Positions 36,332-45,046 of a stretch of DNA of 64,000 bases are shown here, piece by piece. The first letter of the stretch is position 1, and each line of letters opens with the position of its first letter. Location of the stretch: the NCBI RefSeq assembly GCF_024733015.1, contig NZ_JANKJG010000009.1, positions 103,148 to 167,147 on the forward strand, given 5' to 3'. The notes below the pieces were generated by a model. The model was not told the DNA's origin and did no database searches. It saw nothing but the letters and a program-made list of their open reading frames with translations. The translations under genes and the position numbers were made by a program. The stretch comes from Pseudosulfitobacter koreensis. GTDB lineage: Bacteria; Pseudomonadota; Alphaproteobacteria; Rhodobacterales; Rhodobacteraceae.

Positions 36332-37165
36332 CTAGAGCACGACCGGATTGGCCTTGGCCACCACGTCCAGCTGCATCAGCACGTCGATCAGCCGGGGCAT
36401 GTCGTTCAGGTAGATCATGTTTGGTCCGTCGCTGGGCGCATTGTCGGGATCGTCGTGGGTTTCGATGAACACGGCACCCACACCCAAAGCCACAGCCGCG
36501 CGCGCCATCACGGGGGCGAACTCGCGCTGTCCACCGCTTGATCCGCCCTGACCGCCCGGCTGTTGCACCGAATGGGTCGCGTCCATCACCACTGGATACC
36601 CGGTCTGTGCCATCTGCGGCAGGCTGCGCATGTCCGCGACCAGCGCGTTATAGCCAAAGGTCGTGCCGCGTTCGGTCAGCAGGATGCGCCTGTTGCCGGT
36701 GCTTTCGATCTTGGTCACGATGTTGGGCATTTCCCAAGGGGCCAAAAACTGCCCTTTTTTGACGTTGATTGCGGCACCGGTGTTGCCTGCGGCCAGCAGC
36801 ATGTCGGTCTGGCGGCAGAGGAACGCGGGGATCTGCAGGATGTCGGCCACCTCGGCGGCAATGGCGCATTGGCTTTCGGAATGCACGTCAGTCAGCACCG
36901 GCACGCCGATGGCCTTGCCCACGGATTGCAGCGCTTTCAGCCCTGCGTCGATACCCATGCCGCGCTTGCCCGAGAGCGAGGTGCGGTTGGCCTTGTCGTA
37001 GGAGGCCTTGAACACGAATTGCGCGCCTGCCGCATCGCAGGCTTCCTTCATCCGGCCCGCGATCATCTGCGCGTGATCGACGCTTTCCAACTGGCAGGGG
37101 CCTGCGATCAGGGTCAGCGGGAGATCGTTGCCGATGGTCAGATCGGCGACTTTTACATGGGTCAT
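36332..37165 (-). CDS. kdsA: 3-deoxy-D-manno-octulosonate 8-phosphate (KDO8P) synthase
   Basis: KdsA condenses arabinose-5-phosphate and phosphoenolpyruvate to KDO-8-phosphate, the precursor of KDO in LPS and in capsule linkers. The 277-residue protein shows IAGPCQLES, FKASYDKANRTS, VLTDVHSESQC, PAFLCRQTD, GQFLAPWEM and MDATHSVQQPGG. The cysteine in AGPCQLES, and the residues of the metal-dependent class (C, H, E, D with DATHSVQQPGGQGG), suggest a metal-requiring enzyme. It overlaps the KpsE-like gene by four bases, so here it is made together with capsule export proteins, not with kdsB or lpx genes. Confidence 0.93.
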   Translation of the reverse strand: MTHVKVADLTIGNDLPLTLIAGPCQLESVDHAQMIAGRMKEACDAAGAQFVFKASYDKANRTSLSGKRGMGIDAGLKALQSVGKAIGVPVLTDVHSESQCAIAAEVADILQIPAFLCRQTDMLLAAGNTGAAINVKKGQFLAPWEMPNIVTKIESTGNRRILLTERGTTFGYNALVADMRSLPQMAQTGYPVVMDATHSVQQPGGQGGSSGGQREFAPVMARAAVALGVGAVFIETHDDPDNAPSDGPNMIYLNDMPRLIDVLMQLDVVAKANPVVL

Positions 37166-38964
37166 GAGGTTACCTGTTCACGTAGGATGGATGCGGTGAG
37201 CGAGATCATCAGGTAGATGCCTGCGAAAATCAGGAAAGCCAAGATCGTGTTCTCGAACTTGCGCGGATAGCTGGCCTCCTGGCTTGCGACAGGCTGCACC
37301 GCGACGGTCAGATAGCGCACCTGGCGCGAGGCTTCGACCCGGCTTTGCTCCATTTGTTGCAGGGCCGACTGCAGCATCATGTCGCGGCTGGCAAGGTCGG
37401 CCTGGGCCAGTTGCAGGTTCACCGCCATCTGCGCCAGCGAGTTTTCCCCTTCGGAGGCATCGTTCATCCGCTGGTTCAGCTTTTCCAGCTGGTCGTTCAG
37501 GCGGCGGATGTCACCTTCGACCCCGTCGACCTTGGCACGGTTGGGCCGTGCGTTGTCCAGCAGCGCGGCCAGTTCCAGCTCTTTTTCCAGCAGCAGGGTT
37601 TCATAGTTGGTGATCTGGGCACGCACGGCAGCGATCACCGCCTGCGGGTCCAGCGTGCTGCTTTCGACCTGCAGCTTGACCAGCGCCTCCTGGGCCGCGC
37701 GGCGTTCCGTTTCGGCCTTCTCGAACCCTTGACGCGCGTCCTTCATCTGGTCTTCGCGCTTTTGCTGGCTCAGGTTGTTGACGCGCTGTTCGGCATAGCT
37801 GATCAGACGCCGGGCAAATTCCGCCGACACTTCCGGCTCGGCCGCGACGACCTCCAGGCGGATCATGCCCTCGGTCGGATCATAACCGATCTTCACGTTC
37901 TTGCGGTAGGTCTTGTAGGCTTCTTCGTTGGTCGGGTCGGTGTTCAGGCGCTGGATCGGGTCGATCCAGTCCTGGGTGAAATGCGCCTTGAAGCCCAGAT
38001 CGTCGTCCAGCCGCAACATCGCGTCCTTGGATTGCAGATAGCCTTGGGTCGCGATCGCGTCCGAATTGGTGGCGAATTGCGTGGGCAGCAGGCCGCCAAG
38101 CGGGCCCGCGCCGCCGCTGCCTTCGTTCTGGATGATCAGAAAGTCGGCCTTGGTCGCGTACATCGGTGTGGCGATCTGATAGAAGTACCAGCCGGCCAGA
38201 AAGGTCGGCAAAGCCACGAAGAACGCCAGCCGCACCAGCAGCAGCCCCAGTTTCTTGCGCCGACGCTTGCCGATATCGCGCTGGATCTGCGAGATTTCGC
38301 GCATCCGCTGGTCAGCAGGGCTGAGGTCGGTCGAGGGCAGGGTGCCGCGCCCCACGGGCACGGTCTGCGGCAGCTGATGGCGGTTCTGGTCGGTGCGTGC
38401 GGGCAGGTTCTCGAACCCGTCAGGCTCTCCGGGCTGGCGGTTGCTTTCGCTGGGCACCACCAATTCCAGCATGTTCGACCGCTCGAACGGGTCGATGCCC
38501 TTGGCGCGCAGCAGGCGCACGGCGTCGAAATCAGAGGTGGGCGCAAGCCCGTGTTTCTGCGCCACGCGCCGCGCCATGCGCAACTGGCGGCCGGTCAGGC
38601 CTTCCTGGCGGATTGCGTCCATGTCGTTCTCGCTCGCGACTTCGCGGGCAGAGGACACTTCGCCCTGTCGGGACTGCGACTGTTCGCTCGGCGCGGGCGG
38701 GGCAGGCCGCTGCGGCACCTGGCGTTCCGCTGGGGATGTGGGATTTGGCGTGGGCGTCAGGGATCTGCCGGGCGTGGGGCGTGCGGCGTCGCTTGCCTCG
38801 CGCCCTGGGTGCTGAGCTGAGCTGTCGCGCTCGGGGTGCGCCGAGCTGTCGCGTTCGGGGCGCGGGGCTGCATTTGCTGCCATCGGCATGCCGTCGGATG
38901 TGCCACTCAAATGCGGCGTCGTCCGCTTGATGCGAAACTTTCTAGCCTTGGGTTTGGTAGTCAT
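37162..38964 (-). CDS. Capsule polysaccharide export inner-membrane protein, KpsE-like
   Basis: The 600-residue protein resembles KpsE/BexC-type chain-length/export proteins. It has TM1 at about residues 239-260, a large periplasmic coiled-coil part (about 340-520, rich in Gln, Glu and Ala), and TM2 near the C-terminus (TILAFLIFAGIYLMISLTAS). Unusually, it carries a cytoplasmic N-terminal extension of about 235 residues. This is Pro/Ser-rich, with a doubled PERDSSA unit at 36-50, then a helical segment LTGRQLRMARRVAQKHGLAP. The ATG at 38964 overlaps the kpsT-like gene by 23 bases. It likely bridges the ABC exporter to an outer-membrane channel. Confidence 0.82.
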   Translation of the reverse strand: MTTKPKARKFRIKRTTPHLSGTSDGMPMAANAAPRPERDSSAHPERDSSAQHPGREASDAARPTPGRSLTPTPNPTSPAERQVPQRPAPPAPSEQSQSRQGEVSSAREVASENDMDAIRQEGLTGRQLRMARRVAQKHGLAPTSDFDAVRLLRAKGIDPFERSNMLELVVPSESNRQPGEPDGFENLPARTDQNRHQLPQTVPVGRGTLPSTDLSPADQRMREISQIQRDIGKRRRKKLGLLLVRLAFFVALPTFLAGWYFYQIATPMYATKADFLIIQNEGSGGAGPLGGLLPTQFATNSDAIATQGYLQSKDAMLRLDDDLGFKAHFTQDWIDPIQRLNTDPTNEEAYKTYRKNVKIGYDPTEGMIRLEVVAAEPEVSAEFARRLISYAEQRVNNLSQQKREDQMKDARQGFEKAETERRAAQEALVKLQVESSTLDPQAVIAAVRAQITNYETLLLEKELELAALLDNARPNRAKVDGVEGDIRRLNDQLEKLNQRMNDASEGENSLAQMAVNLQLAQADLASRDMMLQSALQQMEQSRVEASRQVRYLTVAVQPVASQEASYPRKFENTILAFLIFAGIYLMISLTASILREQVTS

Positions 38965-39601
38965 AAAGCCTTTTCGCCTCTTCCAGCGTATCGAACATAT
39001 ACAATTGCCCATCCAGCAGTACGGCGGCGGAACGGGCGAACTTTTCAAGTGTCTGCGCCTGGTGCGAGACGATCACGATCGTGGTGGTGCGCAGGCGTTC
39101 CTGCAGGATCTGGCCCGCCTTGCGGTTGAACTCGACGTCGGTGGACCCCGGCATGCCTTCGTCGATCAGATAGATGTCAAAGTCCAGTGCCAGCATCAGC
39201 GCAAACGAAAACCGTCCGCGCATGCCGGACGAATATGTCCCCAGCGGTTGATCGAAATATTCGCCCAGGCCACACAGCCAGCGGCAAAAGCTTTCGACAT
39301 AATCAGGGTCCAGCCCATAGAGCCGCGCGATATAGCGCGCGTTTTCCATCGCCGAGACCTTGGGCACGACGCCGCCCATGAAGCCCAGCGGGAACGAGAT
39401 GTTGCAACCTCGGCGGATTTCGCCCTCGTCGGGTTTTTCCAGTCCGGCCATCATGTTGATCAACGTGGTCTTGCCGGTGCCGTTCGGTGCGAGAATGCCC
39501 AGCGAATGCCCCAGATCGACGCGAAACGACACACGGTCGAGGATCACCTTGCGGTGACTGCCTGTCCAAAAGGACTTGCTGACATTTTCAAACTCAAGCA
39601 T
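38942..39601 (-). CDS. Capsule polysaccharide ABC exporter ATPase, KpsT-like
   Basis: The 219-residue ATPase has Walker A APNGTGKTTLI, the signature YSSGMRGRFSFAL with the capsule-type SSGM, and Walker B FDIYLIDEGMPGSTD. It is of the KpsT/CtrD length without a carbohydrate-binding extension, so it probably exports a polymer assembled on a lipid anchor. It is first in the kpsT-kpsE-kdsA operon. The permease KpsM is not next to it; the gene upstream is an unrelated CDF exporter. The 259-base spacer 39602-39860 includes an AT-rich stretch at 39690-39765 that likely holds the promoter. Confidence 0.88.
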   Translation of the reverse strand: MLEFENVSKSFWTGSHRKVILDRVSFRVDLGHSLGILAPNGTGKTTLINMMAGLEKPDEGEIRRGCNISFPLGFMGGVVPKVSAMENARYIARLYGLDPDYVESFCRWLCGLGEYFDQPLGTYSSGMRGRFSFALMLALDFDIYLIDEGMPGSTDVEFNRKAGQILQERLRTTTIVIVSHQAQTLEKFARSAAVLLDGQLYMFDTLEEAKRLYDYQTQG

Positions 39602-39860
39602 CGCCTGCTCCGGTCACGTGGCTCCGGTTGGAGGACATCCCATATCTGGGCACGCCCGTCCCTCATTATCAGAGGGTTGCACACGGTTTAACCATAGATT
39701 TTGGCCATATTATGTCGTGTTGGATAACAAAACTATACGCAATGCGTGTATTGTCCCTTTTACTTGAACGGGCAAGAGCAGGCGCCTGTGCGCATCGGGA
39801 ATTCAAAGCGCGGACCCGAGCCGACTGCATTTGATGCCCGAACCCTGACGCAAAGCCCCC

Positions 39861-40790
39861 TCAGGCGTGACCGATCCTGACGCTGTCGGCGCATGCGCTC
39901 TGCGGTGTTTCGACTTCCAGAGTGCTGTGTCCGATGTCAAACGTCGCCAGCACATCGCGTACCGCCGCTCTTGTTGCATCGGGGGGCGCGACGTCTTCCA
40001 GCACCAGATGCGCGTCCAGCGCCGGTTCGTTTTCGCCCATCATCCATAGGTGCACATGGTGCGCCGATGCCACGCCCGGCGTCTCTTCGATGGCATCAAC
40101 AACTGCGTGCGTGTCCAGTCCCGGAGGGCTGCCCAGCATCAGAACGCGGATGACCCCCGGCATCTCGCTCCAAGATTGCCACAGGATATACCCCGCGATC
40201 AACAGCGTCACCAGCGGATCGACCCAGTTCCAGCCAAAGAGCAGGATCACCGTCCCCGCAACGATCACCGCGACCGATCCCAGCGCGTCCGCCACATTGT
40301 GCAGGAAGGCCGCGCGCATGTTCATGCTGCCCGCCTGCATCCGCCAGACCAGCGCTGCGGTGATCAGATCGACCAGCAGCGCAAATCCAGCCACCGCCAC
40401 GATGACCCATCCCGCGACTGCTGCGGGTTCGAAAAACCTCAGGATCGCCTCATAGACCAGATAGAGACCGATGATGATCAGTGTTGTGTAGTTGATCAGC
40501 GCAGCGACCACCTCGATCCGGTCATAGCCGAAGGTCATCCGTGCATCTGCCGGTCTACGCGCGATCTTGCGTGCACCAAAGGCGATGATCAGCGCGATTG
40601 CGTCAGACAGATTGTGCAGCGCGTCGGCGATCAGCGACAGGCTGCCCGCAACGATGCCCCCGATGATCTGCGCCAGCGTCAGCAGCAGGTTGACCGCGAT
40701 CGCCCCTGCGACCCGCGCATCGCCTGCGTCGGGGTCGATGTGGTGGTGGTGCCCGCCGCTGCCCTGTGCATGGCTGTGATCATGTGGCAT
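39861..40790 (-). CDS. Cation diffusion facilitator (zinc/cobalt/cadmium exporter, CzcD/ZitB-like)
   Basis: The 309-residue protein has a histidine-rich N-terminus (MPHDHSHAQGSGGHHHHIDP), six transmembrane helices and a C-terminal cytoplasmic domain (about residues 215-309). The metal sites are visible as SLIADALHNLSDAIAL in helix 2 and FLHNVADALGSVAV in helix 5, both HxxxD pairs of Zn-type CDF proteins. It exchanges Zn2+ or similar metals for protons. Position near an ArsR-type regulator hints at metal-dependent control, but a gap with a permease remnant lies between them. Confidence 0.92.
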   Translation of the reverse strand: MPHDHSHAQGSGGHHHHIDPDAGDARVAGAIAVNLLLTLAQIIGGIVAGSLSLIADALHNLSDAIALIIAFGARKIARRPADARMTFGYDRIEVVAALINYTTLIIIGLYLVYEAILRFFEPAAVAGWVIVAVAGFALLVDLITAALVWRMQAGSMNMRAAFLHNVADALGSVAVIVAGTVILLFGWNWVDPLVTLLIAGYILWQSWSEMPGVIRVLMLGSPPGLDTHAVVDAIEETPGVASAHHVHLWMMGENEPALDAHLVLEDVAPPDATRAAVRDVLATFDIGHSTLEVETPQSACADSVRIGHA

Positions 40791-40898
40791 CAGTCATTCC
40801 TGCTGGATTGGTCTGGTAGAGCATCCCAGATGGCAACGCGGGCGCGCGCCTTGAGGTTTCATGAGTGGTTGCGATGATGAGGAGAAGGCTGCTGCCTG

Positions 40899-41134
40899 TC
40901 AGGCCACATCGGCCAGCATCGGGCCGAGGATCGCAAAGCCCGCGATCAAATGGGCCAGCGTCAGCCAAGGAAACGCACCGTGGGTCCGAATTGCGGCGTA
41001 TCGAGGATTGCCACCAAAAGCAGCGGGATCAGGGATGCACTCGGGGCGCTGCGCAGATGTCTCAGCCAGCGGCGCGGAGTCCGGGGGGCAGGGGAGGCAG
41101 ACGGCGAGGTTTGGGAAAGATCAGCCATGGTCAT
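40899..41134 (-). pseudogene. Remnant of an ArsR-linked permease
   Basis: Starting at an ATG that overlaps the arsR stop (41134 or 41128), the minus strand encodes a 57-residue peptide with RRWLRHLRSAPSASLIPLLL and VAILDTPQFGPTVRF. This resembles the N-terminus of the DUF318/YraQ-type permease commonly encoded behind such arsR genes. It stops at 40961. In a different frame the next bases give GAFPWLTLAHLIAGFAILGP and end at 40899, like a C-terminal membrane segment. A full gene would be about 1 kb. I infer a large internal deletion that joined the two ends out of frame. The identification of the tail is less certain than that of the head. Confidence 0.4.
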
Positions 41135-41480
41135 GGTCCTTGCAAGCCGATGCGCTGACCGCGCAGCAGGCGTTCAACAGAAATTCCGAAAGATGCCGCA
41201 CCTGCTCATAGGCGACGGCGGCGCAGATGATCGACCGGCCCTGACGCGACTGCGTGACCAGCCCGGCCTGCGCCAGGATCTTGACGTGATGGGTCAGCGT
41301 GCTGCCGGTCACGCCCGCACGTGCGCCCAAGGTGCCGATGGTCAGCCCCTCGGGTCCGGCCCGCACAAGCGCGCGCAGCACGCACAGCCTTTGTTCGGAC
41401 CCAAGTGCCGCAAAGCTGCTGGCGGCAAGGGTCAGGTCCAGATCATCGGTCAGGACGGGGATATGCGAATCTATTTTCAT
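41121..41480 (-). CDS. ArsR-family metal/metalloid-responsive repressor
   Basis: The 119-residue winged-helix protein has the ArsR core SSFAALGSEQRLCVLRALVR, the recognition helix GVTGSTLTHHVKILAQAGL and the wing VTQSRQGRSIICAAV. The C-terminus LLNACCAVSASACKDHDHG has three cysteines and two histidines, a likely metal or metalloid sensing site. The ATG at 41480 is chosen at the domain start. A perfect 9-2-9 inverted repeat lies 42 bases upstream. The permease it would normally control appears decayed; the CDF exporter further downstream or the gene diverging at 41592 may be remaining targets. Confidence 0.88.
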   Translation of the reverse strand: MKIDSHIPVLTDDLDLTLAASSFAALGSEQRLCVLRALVRAGPEGLTIGTLGARAGVTGSTLTHHVKILAQAGLVTQSRQGRSIICAAVAYEQVRHLSEFLLNACCAVSASACKDHDHG

Positions 41481-41521
41481 GTTTCTAGAACTATCGAAAC
41501 GACATCGCTTTGCCAAGCCTC

Positions 41522-41541
41522 ATTTCGAATAAATTCGAAAT
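41522..41541. promoter_or_regulatory. ArsR-type operator
   Basis: ATTTCGAAT-AA-ATTCGAAAT is a perfect 9-2-9 inverted repeat, the geometry of ArsR/SmtB sites. It lies between the divergent arsR and uracil-DNA glycosylase genes. A weaker GTTTC-N10-GAAAC dyad is at 41481-41500, next to the arsR start. Confidence 0.65.
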
Positions 41542-41591
41542 AACCCCGACGACCGGCTTGCCTGCGCAGATGTGTCACCTATACCAACCCT

Positions 41592-42173
41592 ATGGCCGTG
41601 ACTGACGACATCCCCAAATGCACGATCTGCACCCAGCGTTTCGCCAGCACCGCAACCGGGCACAGCCCGCGCCCCGTGGTCTGGTTCGGTGCCGATGCGC
41701 GGATCATGGTGGCCGGGCAGGCGCCGGGCGCGCGGGTCCATGCCTCGGGCAAACCCTTCGACGACCCTTCCGGCGACCGCTTGCGCGACTGGATGGGCAT
41801 TGACCGCGCGACCTTCTACGATATGTCCCGCATCGCTGTCCTGCCGATGGCCTTCTGCTTTCCGGGCTACAGCGCCAAGGGCGCAGACCTGCCGCCGCCC
41901 GCGATCTGCCACCAGACCTGGCGTGATGCGGCGATGGCGCACATTGGCCCCGTGCCGCTGACCCTGCTGATCGGCGGCTATGCGCAGAAATGGCATCTGA
42001 ACACGCGCGCTTCGGTCACCGATACCGTCGCAGGCTGGCGCACCCACGCGCCTGCAGTCTTTCCGTTGCCGCACCCGTCGTGGCGCAACACCGGCTGGCT
42101 GCGCAAAAATCCGTGGTTTGAAACCGACCTCTTGCCAGAGCTGCGCAAAGCGGTCCAAAAGGCGCTGACATGA
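41592..42173 (+). CDS. Uracil-DNA glycosylase family protein
   Basis: The 193-residue protein belongs to the UDG superfamily. The start of the domain reads VAGQAPGARVHASGKPFDDP, equivalent to the GxAPG uracil-pocket motif, and the end carries FPLPHPSWRNTGW, the HPS loop that inserts into DNA. A CTIC pair lies at residues 10-13, but the four cluster cysteines of family-4 enzymes are not all present. It probably removes uracil or related bases from DNA, but enzymes of this subgroup are little characterised. The ATG overlap (ATGA) couples it to the SseB gene. Confidence 0.8.
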   Translation: MAVTDDIPKCTICTQRFASTATGHSPRPVVWFGADARIMVAGQAPGARVHASGKPFDDPSGDRLRDWMGIDRATFYDMSRIAVLPMAFCFPGYSAKGADLPPPAICHQTWRDAAMAHIGPVPLTLLIGGYAQKWHLNTRASVTDTVAGWRTHAPAVFPLPHPSWRNTGWLRKNPWFETDLLPELRKAVQKALT

Positions 42174-42961
42174 CAGAACACACCCCCATAGACGCCGCCC
42201 ACGCGGCAATGACCGCAGCGCCGGACGACGACAAGCCGCGCATGCGGTTTTATGAACGTCTCGCCGCAGCCGAGCTTTTCGTTCTGCTGGAAGGCGAGGC
42301 AGAAGGTGACAAGATCACCCCGCAACTCTTCGAGGCGGAGGGCACGCAATACGTGCTTGCCTTCGACCGCGAGGAACGTCTGGCCGGTTTCGCAGGCCCC
42401 GCCGCCCCTTATGCCGCGCTTTCGGGTCGCGTCACGGCGGGATTGCTGGCGGCCAATGGGCTGGGCCTGGGGCTGAATCTGGATGTTGCCCCTTCGGCGA
42501 TCCTGTTGCCTGCGGACGCGATGGCGTGGCTCGACAGCACGCTCGGCAACGCGCCGAAGGACGTCGAGGCCAAGATCGAAAGCCTGACGGCACCACGGGG
42601 CCTGCCCGACAGCCTGATCGAGGCTATCGACGAGAAGCTCGCCAGCGCCACGGGGCTTGCGCGTTATGCCTGTCTGGTCGGCGTGACCTATGCGGGCGGC
42701 GGATCGGGGCACATGCTGGGCTTTGTCGGCGCGGTGCCCCATGCCGAAACCGCTTTGGCCCAAGTCACCTCCGAGGCGCTCACATTCTCTGGCATCGAAG
42801 CGGGCGCGATGGATGTGGCGTTTTTCCGCGCCGATGATCCGATGGCCGAAAGACTGGCGCGGGTCGGTCTGCGGTTTGATCTGCCCCAGCCCGAGGATCT
42901 GTCAGAGCGTACCCGCCCCGCTCCGGGGTCGGACCCGGCCAAGCCGCCGATCCTGAAATAA
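42170..42961 (+). CDS. SseB-family protein
   Basis: The 263-residue acidic, soluble protein has an SseB N-terminal domain (residues about 20-130). Typical phrases are MRFYERLAAAELFVLLEG and VLAFDREERLAGFAG, followed by AAYAALSGR-like text and NLDVAPSAILLPADAMAWL. The C-terminal half (about 145-250) is a second alpha/beta domain as in enhanced-serine-sensitivity proteins. SseB homologues affect serine sensitivity and type III secretion chaperoning in some bacteria, but the role here is unknown. It begins inside the stop of the UDG gene. Confidence 0.78.
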   Translation: MTEHTPIDAAHAAMTAAPDDDKPRMRFYERLAAAELFVLLEGEAEGDKITPQLFEAEGTQYVLAFDREERLAGFAGPAAPYAALSGRVTAGLLAANGLGLGLNLDVAPSAILLPADAMAWLDSTLGNAPKDVEAKIESLTAPRGLPDSLIEAIDEKLASATGLARYACLVGVTYAGGGSGHMLGFVGAVPHAETALAQVTSEALTFSGIEAGAMDVAFFRADDPMAERLARVGLRFDLPQPEDLSERTRPAPGSDPAKPPILK

Positions 42962-43134
42962 TCGGGCACGGCGCGGTTGCGTTCAAGACGGTAATAAACC
43001 GGCCCGCCGCTCACGAAATCCGGCGTGGCCCTTCACATCCGCGTTTGGCGGGATGCTTTGCACGGCGTTCTGTGGCTTGGTTGGGTCACTGCCCCTGCGC
43101 AAGGGGCGATCCCGCCCCAAGCAAAGGAACCGCC

Positions 43135-43662
43135 ATGTCCCGCTTCAGCCTGATGTTCCCGGCCACTGCAGCCGCAATCATACTTGCTACATCTGGCCTC
43201 GCCGGTCCGCAATATGTCGATGGCACGGGCTATGCCGCGTCTGGCCATGACGTCGTCGCCTATTTCGACCTTGCTCAGAACCCCGTGGGCACCGACCAGC
43301 TCGCAGCGGTCGCGGGACGCGCGGACATCACCGCCGACTATAACGGTGCGACCTTCGCCTTTGCCAGTGCAGAGAACCGCGCGCGGTTCCTGACCGACCC
43401 TGCAGCCTTTGCGCCGCAATACGACGGGCACTGCGCCTACGGCGTGGCCAAGGGCGGCAAGGTGCCGGGCAATCCGAACCTGTGGCGCATCGTGGACGGC
43501 AAGCTGTACCTCAACATCACGACGGACGTGGTGGGCTTCTGGGAGGAAGACATTTCCGGCAATCTGACCTCGAGCGAGGCGAACTGGGTGTCGCTTGACC
43601 CCAAACCGGCATCCTCTTCGCGTATCCCCAAGTTCACGTCGCCCGCGCCGGAAAAGAACTAG
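43135..43662 (+). CDS. Exported YHS-domain protein
   Basis: The 175-residue protein has a signal peptide (MSRFSLMFPATAAAIILATS, cleavage near GLAGP) and a YHS domain (about residues 28-135). This includes the strand ASGHDVVAYFDLAQNPVGTD, YNGATFAFASAENRARFLTD and YDGHCAYGVAKGGKVPGNP. YHS domains are small metal-associated modules found with copper proteins. The single cysteine and the histidine in the DGHCAYG loop may contact metal. AAAGGAAC precedes the ATG at 43135. The gap 42962-43134 contains nothing I can name. Confidence 0.82.
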   Translation: MSRFSLMFPATAAAIILATSGLAGPQYVDGTGYAASGHDVVAYFDLAQNPVGTDQLAAVAGRADITADYNGATFAFASAENRARFLTDPAAFAPQYDGHCAYGVAKGGKVPGNPNLWRIVDGKLYLNITTDVVGFWEEDISGNLTSSEANWVSLDPKPASSSRIPKFTSPAPEKN

Positions 43663-43696
43663 ACGCACAGCATCGGGCGCGCAAAGGTCCGCAGAG

Positions 43697-44161
43697 ATGG
43701 CACATACCACTTCCCTCTGGTCGCGCCGCCGCATCATCGGCCTTGGCGCTGCCGCAGCGCTGACCGGCGGTGCGGTCTACGGTGGGCGCTGGTATAACGT
43801 CGCCGCGCAGAACGGCACCGGCACGCTGACGCCGCTGCAGGCCCACGCGGGTGTGCAGGATGGCACGCTGCTGTTGATAGACATCCGCCGCCCCGACGAA
43901 TGGGCGCTGACCGGGATCGGGCAGGGTGCGCATCCGCTGGACATGCGCAATGTGGATTTCATGGCGGCACTCCGCTCGCTGGCGCAGGCACGAGGGCTGC
44001 CCGTGGCGGTGATCTGTGCACGTGGGGTGCGGTCGCGCTTTGTCACGCGGCAGATGCAGGCCGCAGGGCTGGCCCCGGTGACCGACGTGCCCGAAGGGAT
44101 TCTTGGCTCGGGTGCCGGGCCGGGGTGGATCAAACGTGGCTTGCCCCTGGCGCGCGTGTGA
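43697..44161 (+). CDS. Rhodanese-domain protein with Tat-like signal
   Basis: The 154-residue protein begins with a twin-arginine-like signal (SLWSRRRIIGLGAAAAL) and a membrane-spanning Gly/Ala stretch, followed by a rhodanese domain (about residues 45-150). The active-site loop is ICARGVRSRF, with the catalytic cysteine and the CxxGxRS pattern intact. It may be exported folded, or anchored, and transfer sulfane sulfur in the periplasm. AGATGG context and position 35 bases after the YHS gene suggest co-transcription. Confidence 0.8.
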   Translation: MAHTTSLWSRRRIIGLGAAAALTGGAVYGGRWYNVAAQNGTGTLTPLQAHAGVQDGTLLLIDIRRPDEWALTGIGQGAHPLDMRNVDFMAALRSLAQARGLPVAVICARGVRSRFVTRQMQAAGLAPVTDVPEGILGSGAGPGWIKRGLPLARV

Positions 44162-44171
44162 GGGACAGCAA

Positions 44172-45029
44172 ATGAGGCACACAGAGATCATGAACAGTTT
44201 TCGCAGTCTTGCCGCCGCTCTGGCGCTGATGGGCACCGCGCAGGTGGCGCAGGCCGGGTGTGGCGCCGCGCCGGAGCCTTGCGCGATTGACACTGGCACC
44301 TATCACATCAGCTTGCCCGACGGGCCGCCCAAAGGTGCGATCATGTTCCTGCATGGCTACGGCGGCACCGGGAATGCCAGCCTGCGCCCCGACGGGTGGG
44401 CGGGCAGAGCGCTGGCGCGGGGCTATGCGGTGATCGGCCCTGATGGCACCGAAATGGCGGGCCGCAACGGCAGGCGCTGGTCGTTTCACCCGGATTTCCC
44501 GCAGGACCGCGACGAGGTCGGCTTTCTGATGGCAGTGCGAGACGATGCGGCCAAGCGCTTTGATCTGGACGCAGGCCAAATGGTGCTGGGCGGGTTTTCC
44601 ATTGGCGGGTCAATGACCCATTACGCCGCCTGCGCCGCGCCCGACGCCTTTGCCGCCTATGTGCCCGTCGCCGGTGCGTTCTGGCGGCCCGATCCCGCCA
44701 CCTGCGCGGGGCCGGTCCGGCTGTTGCACACGCACGGATGGAGGGACACGACCGTCCCGCTTGAGGGGCGCGTGCTGCGCGGCGCCGATCTGAATGATCC
44801 TCAGGCGGTCGCGCAGGGCGATGTGTTTCATGCGATGCGGCTGTGGCGGCAGGTCAACGGCTGCGTGCAGCTTCGTGCCGACCGTTTCGTGACCGAAGGG
44901 CCGTTCCTGCGCCGCGCATGGGATCGTTGCACCCCCGGAACGGCGCTGGAGTTTGCGCTGTTCGAGGGTGGCCACCGTGTGCCTGATGGCTGGATCGACA
45001 TGGCGCTGGACTGGCGCGAGGGACTGTGA
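44172..45029 (+). CDS. Secreted alpha/beta-hydrolase, polyhydroxybutyrate depolymerase/feruloyl-esterase (LpqC) type
   Basis: The 285-residue protein has a signal peptide (MNSFRSLAAALALMGTAQVA from residue 7) and an esterase domain. The oxyanion region is MFLHGYGGTGNAS, the nucleophile elbow GFSIGGSM, the acid region LLHTHGWRDTTVPLEGR and the histidine EGGHRVPDGW. This is the LpqC/PHB-depolymerase-like family, which cleaves esters of short hydroxy acids or phenolic acids. Four to six mature-part cysteines are likely paired. GAGGGACAG gives good spacing to the ATG at 44172; the ATG at 44190 is an alternative. It converges on opgH. Confidence 0.82.
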   Translation: MRHTEIMNSFRSLAAALALMGTAQVAQAGCGAAPEPCAIDTGTYHISLPDGPPKGAIMFLHGYGGTGNASLRPDGWAGRALARGYAVIGPDGTEMAGRNGRRWSFHPDFPQDRDEVGFLMAVRDDAAKRFDLDAGQMVLGGFSIGGSMTHYAACAAPDAFAAYVPVAGAFWRPDPATCAGPVRLLHTHGWRDTTVPLEGRVLRGADLNDPQAVAQGDVFHAMRLWRQVNGCVQLRADRFVTEGPFLRRAWDRCTPGTALEFALFEGGHRVPDGWIDMALDWREGL

Positions 45030-45046
45030 CGCCCTGGCTTTGACGC

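Noticed and set aside
39602..39860. Hidden kpsM or tRNA gene in the spacer upstream of the KpsT-like gene
   Set aside because: No frame of useful length and no cloverleaf or TTCRANNC sequence is present.
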